Positions 53,200-57,624 of a DNA stretch of 57,624 bases are shown here, in pieces. A program made the position numbers and the translations under genes. The stretch is taken from positions 9,153 to 66,776 of the forward strand of contig DHSP01000058.1 in NCBI GenBank assembly GCA_002408485.1, read 5' to 3'. A model generated the notes under the pieces. That model was given only the letters and a program-made list of their open reading frames with translations, was not told the origin of the DNA and did no database searches. Source of the stretch: Proteiniphilum sp. UBA5283 (GTDB taxonomy: Bacteria > Bacteroidota > Bacteroidia > Bacteroidales > Dysgonomonadaceae). The number at the start of each line of letters is the position of its first letter. Within the stretch, counting starts at the first letter, position 1.

Positions 53200-53775
53200 A
53201 TGGAAATGAATTTGGAAACTATCAGTGCCGTTGCACTAGGAGTCGGGTTAAGCGCCAGTGCCGGATTCCGGGTTTTTATCCCATTACTTGTGGCCGGACT
53301 CGCATCGCATTTTGATATGTTGCCGTTGGGTGAAAGCTTTGCCTGGATGGGATCGCTTCCCGCTCTCATCTGCTTTGGCGTCGCCTCCGTGGTTGAGGTG
53401 CTGGCATACTACATTCCTTTTGTCGACAACCTGATCGACAGCATCGCCACGCCGCTTTCTGTTTGTGCCGGAACGCTGCTGATGACATCGGTGTTTCCCG
53501 CCGAGAATGAGTGGATGAAATGGATCATGGGGCTCGTGGTGGGTGGCGGCACAGCTGTCACCATACAAAGCGGGACTGCTATTACGCGCCTGCTGTCCAC
53601 CAAGTTTACTGCCGGGGGCGGCAACCCGATAGTTTCCACAGGCGAAGGTGTTGCCGCCACGGGTTTTTCAATCATGTCATTGATCACACCCATCCTCGTA
53701 GCCGTGATTTTTGTGGGATTTATCGCAGTGTTCCTACGATTTGTTTACCATAGACTGCGTCCAAATTCACAGTAA
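53200..53775 (+). CDS. DUF4126 family membrane protein
   Basis: 191 aa, about four hydrophobic segments. Family-typical parts: GVGLSASAGFRVFIPLLVAG at the N-terminus and PFVDNLIDSIATPLSVCAG in the middle, then GGGTAVTIQSGTAITRLLST with a Gly-rich loop GGGNPIVSTGEG. Function unknown. ATG 53200 is only 4 bases after a near -7 box (TACCTTCG, 53189-53196), so the next in-frame ATG (53209) is a possible start. It is followed by a P-type ATPase gene 120 bases downstream. Confidence 0.85.
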   Translation: MEMNLETISAVALGVGLSASAGFRVFIPLLVAGLASHFDMLPLGESFAWMGSLPALICFGVASVVEVLAYYIPFVDNLIDSIATPLSVCAGTLLMTSVFPAENEWMKWIMGLVVGGGTAVTIQSGTAITRLLSTKFTAGGGNPIVSTGEGVAATGFSIMSLITPILVAVIFVGFIAVFLRFVYHRLRPNSQ

Positions 53776-53895
53776 ACTCGTCCTGTTTTAGCGGTATCAG
53801 ATTCACCTTTGACGGATATAGACATTGATTTATGCGCAACACAGTTGCACTAAATACCCTCTACCTTTACACCCGGTAAAAAATTATTGTTTGGT

Positions 53896-55767
53896 ATGAA
53901 AAAAAGCAAGTTCCGGCTTTTCCTGCCGGCAAATATCTCGTTCCTTTTATTCGCTACCGGGATCCTGTTTGACTATTTTCTGCAACCCTTCTGGTTCGCA
54001 GGATGGATGCGCGCAGTGTGGTACATCATCGCCTATATACCCGTGGGGGTACCTGTACTGAAAGAGGCATTCATTCATATAACCAAGGGATCGGTTTTTT
54101 CTGAGTTCTTTTTGATGGGAATTGCCACTGTCGGCGCATTTGCCATCGGCGAATATCCGGAAGGAGTGGCGGTAATGCTGTTTTATACTGTGGGAGAAAT
54201 ATTTCAAACCCTAGCGGTATCGAAGGCCCACAGAAGTATCCAGTTGCTGATCGACCAGCGCCCTGATGAAGCAACGATCCTCAGGGACAATGTGCCTTTG
54301 ACGATGAAAGCCACACAGGTGACCATCGGCGAAGTAATCCAACTGAAACCGGGCGAAAGGCTGGGACTGGATGGTAAATTGCTCTCTGAGAATGGGAGTT
54401 TTAACAGCTCAGCCCTGACAGGAGAAAGCAAACCCGACACCAGAAAAAAAGGAGATAAAGTACTGGCAGGCATGGTCAACATGGACAGTCTCTGCCTGAT
54501 AAAGGTAGACACGCCTTATGCAGAGAGCAAATTAAGTCGTATGCTGGAACTGGTCCAAAATGCCACGGCCCAGAAAGCGCCTACTGAGTTGTTTATTCGA
54601 AAGTTTGCCAAAGTTTACACTCCAGCCGTTGTAGGTATGGCATTCGCCATCGCAATCCTGCCCTTTTTCTTCGTGAGCGGTTATCTTTTCAGCGATTGGC
54701 TCTACCGTGCGTTGATCTTTCTGGTTATTTCATGTCCCTGTGCACTGGTTGTCAGCATTCCGCTGAGTTATTTCGGCGGTATCGGCGCCGCCAGCCACCA
54801 CGGTATATTATTCAAGGGAAGTAACTTCCTCGATGCACTTGCCAATATTCAAAACGTGGTGATGGATAAAACCGGCACGATGACCGAAGGCGTTTTCGAA
54901 GTTCAGGAGGTACATTTGATGCCGGGGTTCGATAAAAAGAAAATGCTGCAATTGGTCAATGCGCTGGAAAGTAAAAGCACACATCCCGTGGCGACTGCCA
55001 TTCACCGGTACGTGGGAGAAACAGACTACAGCATTGAGATTGAAAACAGCGAAGAAATTGCAGGACACGGACTGAAAGCCACGGTCAACGGAGAAGTGCT
55101 GCTTGTCGGAAATTTCAACTTATTGAATAAATATGGCATTCCGTACGATCAGAAAGTCAACGAAACCATTCAGACAGTCGTTGCCATTGCCTATGGTGGA
55201 ACATATGCCGGCTACCTGACCATTGCCGATAAGATCAAAGAGGATGCCAAATTAACGGTACGCCAGCTGAAAGCGATGAATGTAAAGCCGATCATGTTGA
55301 GTGGTGACAAAGAGACCGTAGTGAAAAATGTAGCCGGAATGTTGGGCATTTCCCGGGCATTCGGAGACCTGCTACCGGAAGACAAAGTAAATAAAATTAA
55401 AGAGATAAAAGCTATGAAGGAAAGCGTAGCCTTCGTAGGCGACGGAGTGAATGACGCTCCTGTGGTGGCGATCAGTGATGTGGGTATCGCGATGGGCGGC
55501 CTGGGCAGTGATGCTACCATCGAGATGGCCGATGTGGTCATCCAAGATGATATGCCGTCCAAAATCCCGGTAGCAATCCGCATCGGAAAAGAAACCCAAA
55601 AAACTGTGTGGCAAAACATTACATTGGCATTTGTCGTAAAAGGGTTAATCATGCTGCTGGGCACTGCCGGTCTGGCAACCATGTGGGAGGCAGTTTTTGC
55701 CGACGTGGGTGTCTCCTTGCTTGCCATTCTCAATGCTGTAAACATACAACGAAAGCAATTTTCATGA
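53896..55767 (+). CDS. P1B-type heavy-metal ATPase (Zn2+/Cd2+/Pb2+ type) without N-terminal HMA domain
   Basis: 623 aa from ATG 53896 (an upstream TTG at 53887 is in frame but unlikely). Motifs: actuator TGES (173-178 region, ALTGESKP), metal site CPC at 280-282 in ISCPCALVVSIPLSYFGG, phosphorylated Asp324 in MDKTGTMTEG, and GDGVNDAPV in the hinge. TM7 has Lys in LAFVVKGLIMLLG and TM8 has ADVGVSLLAILNA, the Lys/Asp pair typical of Zn/Cd/Pb exporters. There is no heavy-metal-associated domain or Cys/His-rich extension at the N-terminus. A near -7 box (TACCTTTA, 53862-53869) lies 27 bases upstream. Exports divalent soft metals (inference from motif). Confidence 0.93.
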   Translation: MKKSKFRLFLPANISFLLFATGILFDYFLQPFWFAGWMRAVWYIIAYIPVGVPVLKEAFIHITKGSVFSEFFLMGIATVGAFAIGEYPEGVAVMLFYTVGEIFQTLAVSKAHRSIQLLIDQRPDEATILRDNVPLTMKATQVTIGEVIQLKPGERLGLDGKLLSENGSFNSSALTGESKPDTRKKGDKVLAGMVNMDSLCLIKVDTPYAESKLSRMLELVQNATAQKAPTELFIRKFAKVYTPAVVGMAFAIAILPFFFVSGYLFSDWLYRALIFLVISCPCALVVSIPLSYFGGIGAASHHGILFKGSNFLDALANIQNVVMDKTGTMTEGVFEVQEVHLMPGFDKKKMLQLVNALESKSTHPVATAIHRYVGETDYSIEIENSEEIAGHGLKATVNGEVLLVGNFNLLNKYGIPYDQKVNETIQTVVAIAYGGTYAGYLTIADKIKEDAKLTVRQLKAMNVKPIMLSGDKETVVKNVAGMLGISRAFGDLLPEDKVNKIKEIKAMKESVAFVGDGVNDAPVVAISDVGIAMGGLGSDATIEMADVVIQDDMPSKIPVAIRIGKETQKTVWQNITLAFVVKGLIMLLGTAGLATMWEAVFADVGVSLLAILNAVNIQRKQFS

Positions 55768-55858
55768 AACTGAGGCCAGTAAACTATTCGGTATTTTATA
55801 ACCACAATTCCGTCAATCCGGACCCGGCGAAAGTTTTTCATTTATTCTTTCATTTTAT

Positions 55859-55866
55859 TATATTTG
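55859..55866 (+). promoter_or_regulatory. cutC: -7 box for cutC
   Basis: TATATTTG, exact TAnnTTTG, 61 bases before ATG 55927. No -33 TTTG at standard distance. Confidence 0.5.
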
Positions 55867-55926
55867 CAGCGTGGATTAATTAATATTTTAAATTAATGCC
55901 GGATTCCGGTGAATAAAAAAACCGAT

Positions 55927-56685
55927 ATGCCAAACGACTACAAACTGGAGATTTGTGCCAACTCGGTGGCAAGCTGCCTTGAAGCACAAAAAGGAGGTGC
56001 TTACCGTGTGGAACTCTGTGCTGCCATTCCGGAAGGAGGCACTACCCCATCCTATGGTGATATTGCTCTGGCGAGAGAATTGCTGGAGATAAAACTCAAC
56101 GTGATAATTCGTCCCCGCGGTGGTGATTTTCTCTATTCCGACCTGGAACAACGGATTATGTTAAAAGACATTGAAGCTGCCCGTAAGCTGGGAGCAGACG
56201 GAGTGGTAATTGGCTGTCTCACACCGCAAGGGGAGGTAGATATGCCCCGAATCAGGGAGCTTATACAGGCTGCGGAAGGAATGAGCATCACCTTTCACCG
56301 GGCATTCGATATGTGTCGCGACCCGTTTGAGGGCCTGGAACAAATCATCGAACTGGGGTGTGACCGGATTCTCACTTCCGGTCAGCAACCCAAGGCCGAA
56401 CAAGGAATTGAGCTATTGAAGGAACTGGTAAAAGAAGCCGGGAATCGCATCATCATCATGCCAGGCAGCGGCGTGAATGCACAGAATATTGCAAAACTGG
56501 CAAAAGAAACCGGTGCCAAAGAATTCCATCTCTCGGCAAGGGAATCGGTTGAAAGCGGCATGATCTACCGTAACCCCCACCTGAAAATGGGGAACGACGT
56601 GATTGTCATCGACGAGTATTCCCAACAGGTGACCCGTGCCGGCAAGGTAGAGGAGATCATCCGTGCCTGGAAGGAAAAAATCTAA
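55927..56685 (+). CDS. cutC: CutC family protein
   Basis: 253 aa TIM-barrel protein historically linked to copper tolerance; its biochemical role is not settled. Family parts: LEICANSVASCLEAQKGGAY, RVELCAAIPEGGTTPSYG, VIIRPRGGDFLYSD, ITFHRAFDMCRDP, and GCDRILTSGQQPKAEQGIEL. The frame is open from GTG 55909, but ATG 55927 fits the family N-terminus better. The GH20 lipoprotein gene follows 28 bases later on the same strand, so cutC may belong to a glycan-degradation operon (inference). Confidence 0.92.
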   Translation: MPNDYKLEICANSVASCLEAQKGGAYRVELCAAIPEGGTTPSYGDIALARELLEIKLNVIIRPRGGDFLYSDLEQRIMLKDIEAARKLGADGVVIGCLTPQGEVDMPRIRELIQAAEGMSITFHRAFDMCRDPFEGLEQIIELGCDRILTSGQQPKAEQGIELLKELVKEAGNRIIIMPGSGVNAQNIAKLAKETGAKEFHLSARESVESGMIYRNPHLKMGNDVIVIDEYSQQVTRAGKVEEIIRAWKEKI

Positions 56686-56713
56686 ATTAATTATTTATAA
56701 ATAGATTATATAT

Positions 56714-57624
56714 ATGAAGGTAATCAACAACTTACAAATTGCATTCATTCTAATATCCCTACTTGCATCCTGCGCCACAGGAGGCAAGGGGACGGCTGAA
56801 GCAAATTATGGGGTAGTCCCCTTGCCCGACCGCATCAACACCACGGAAGGAGCAGCTTTTCTGCTCTCCGGAACAACAAAAATTGTCTTCCCGGAAGGGA
56901 ATGAAAAGATGCAGCGCAACGCTGAGTTTCTTGCAGACTACCTGAAATTGTCTGCCGGCATCAGACCGGCAGTCACCACTGTAACAACCGAGCAGGATGC
57001 TATCGTTATGGCAACAGGACTAGAGCACGACAATCCGGAGGCTTACCGGATCAGCGTCAATGACCGGAGAATCCGCATTGAAGGAGTTTCGGAAGCAGCC
57101 GTCTTCTACGGAATACAAACACTTCGCAAGTCGGTCCCTGTAGGGAGCTACGCGAGTGTATCCTTCTCGCCGGCAACCATCGACGATGCGCCCCGATTTG
57201 CCTATCGTGGCATGATGCTTGATATAGCACGCCATTTTCAACCTGTCGATTTTATCAAAAAGTATATTGATCTTCTGGCATTACACAACATCAATCGTTT
57301 TCACTGGCACCTCACCGATGATCAGGGATGGAGAATTGAAATAGATGCCTATCCGAAGCTAACCGAAGTCGGCTCTATGCGCAAAGAGACCGTAATCGGC
57401 CGCAACACGGGAGAGTATGATGGCACTCCGCATGGCGGCTTCTACACGAAAGAGGAACTGAGGGAGGTAGTAAAATATGCGGAAGACAGATACATCACCA
57501 TCATCCCGGAAGTCGACCTGCCGGGCCATATGCTGGCGGCGCTGACTGCGTACCCCGAGCTGGGATGTACTGGCGGCCCCTACGAGGTGGCACGTGAGTG
57601 GGGTGTGTTCGACGATGTGCTCTG
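56714..57624 (+). CDS. GH20 beta-N-acetylhexosaminidase lipoprotein, 5' part (3' end outside window)
   Basis: 303 codons are in the window, no stop before its end. The N-terminus is a lipoprotein signal with lipobox LLASC (Cys at residue 20), so it is attached to a membrane surface. A GH20b-type N-domain (about residues 38-155) is followed by the catalytic TIM barrel: PRFAYRGMMLDIARHF, NINRFHWHLTDDQGWRIEID, and IIPEVDLPGHMLAAL. The catalytic Asp-Glu pair would come after the window's end. It removes terminal GlcNAc or GalNAc from glycans. The gene starts 28 bases after cutC. Confidence 0.93.
   Translation, partial: MKVINNLQIAFILISLLASCATGGKGTAEANYGVVPLPDRINTTEGAAFLLSGTTKIVFPEGNEKMQRNAEFLADYLKLSAGIRPAVTTVTTEQDAIVMATGLEHDNPEAYRISVNDRRIRIEGVSEAAVFYGIQTLRKSVPVGSYASVSFSPATIDDAPRFAYRGMMLDIARHFQPVDFIKKYIDLLALHNINRFHWHLTDDQGWRIEIDAYPKLTEVGSMRKETVIGRNTGEYDGTPHGGFYTKEELREVVKYAEDRYITIIPEVDLPGHMLAALTAYPELGCTGGPYEVAREWGVFDDVL

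Noticed and set aside
1..57624. CRISPR array, prophage, insertion sequence or tRNA
   Set aside because: No regularly spaced repeats, transposase or integrase, or cloverleaf-like sequence was noticed on either strand; a tRNA scan was not possible here.

Overview
The window reads as chromosomal DNA of a Bacteroidales bacterium, probably near Dysgonomonadaceae or Porphyromonadaceae (for example Proteiniphilum or Petrimonas); the genus is an inference. Support: many genes have the Bacteroidetes -7 box TAnnTTTG a short distance upstream, and the best case (trigger factor) also has TTTG 19 bases before it. Shine-Dalgarno sites are mostly lacking. The gene families are typical of Bacteroidetes: the galactose operon with a GluP-type transporter, the tig-clpP-clpX block, DUF3109, DUF4126 and a sigma/anti-sigma/beta-barrel cassette. 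I recognised no tRNA, rRNA, CRISPR array, insertion sequence or prophage. Codon use and gene density look even throughout, so this appears to be a core-like segment with metabolic islands.

Layout. 1-9.4 kb: the 3' part of an acyl-CoA synthetase, a shared bidirectional terminator, then carA followed by two complete, tandem carB genes (minus strand). All three resemble the eukaryotic pyrimidine-type carbamoyl-phosphate synthetase. 9.6-14.3 kb: a tight three-gene operon of an unusual two-domain GT4 glycosyltransferase, a long GH130 protein and a second GT4 enzyme. This is the best candidate here for an undescribed system. 14.3-20 kb: a tiny membrane protein, a SIMPL-domain protein, then galM-transporter-galK and a Nudix-fold regulator that has lost its catalytic residues. 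20-26.3 kb: a CNNM/CorC-type protein with a nucleotidyltransferase; a TetR-fabG-RluA operon with a clear palindromic operator; a CPBP protease with a DUF3109 protein. 26.3-40 kb: tig, clpP, clpX, recQ, dxs, trkA, trkH and clpB (proteostasis, DNA repair, isoprenoids, potassium uptake). 40-49 kb: a hemolysin-III-type membrane protein, an MFS transporter and a complete histidine degradation cluster. That cluster uses a long, animal-type urocanase and two separate proteins in place of the fused FTCD. 49.2 kb: a 21-bp near-perfect hairpin. 49.3-51.7 kb: an ECF sigma factor, a membrane anti-sigma-like protein, a small secreted protein and an outer-membrane barrel protein. 51.8-57.6 kb: an MFS transporter, a DUF4126 protein, a Zn/Cd-type P-type ATPase without an N-terminal metal domain, cutC and the 5' part of a GH20 lipoprotein.

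How the parts work together. Histidine is fully broken down to glutamate, ammonia and methenyl-THF. Galactose is imported, mutarotated and phosphorylated under probable control of a sugar-sensing Nudix-like repressor. Carbamoyl phosphate has two large-subunit isoforms sharing one glutaminase. TrkAH, the P-type ATPase and the CorC-like protein handle cations. Many start codons were moved downstream of the longest open frame because a -7 promoter box or the family's usual N-terminus demanded it; each such case is stated in its entry.
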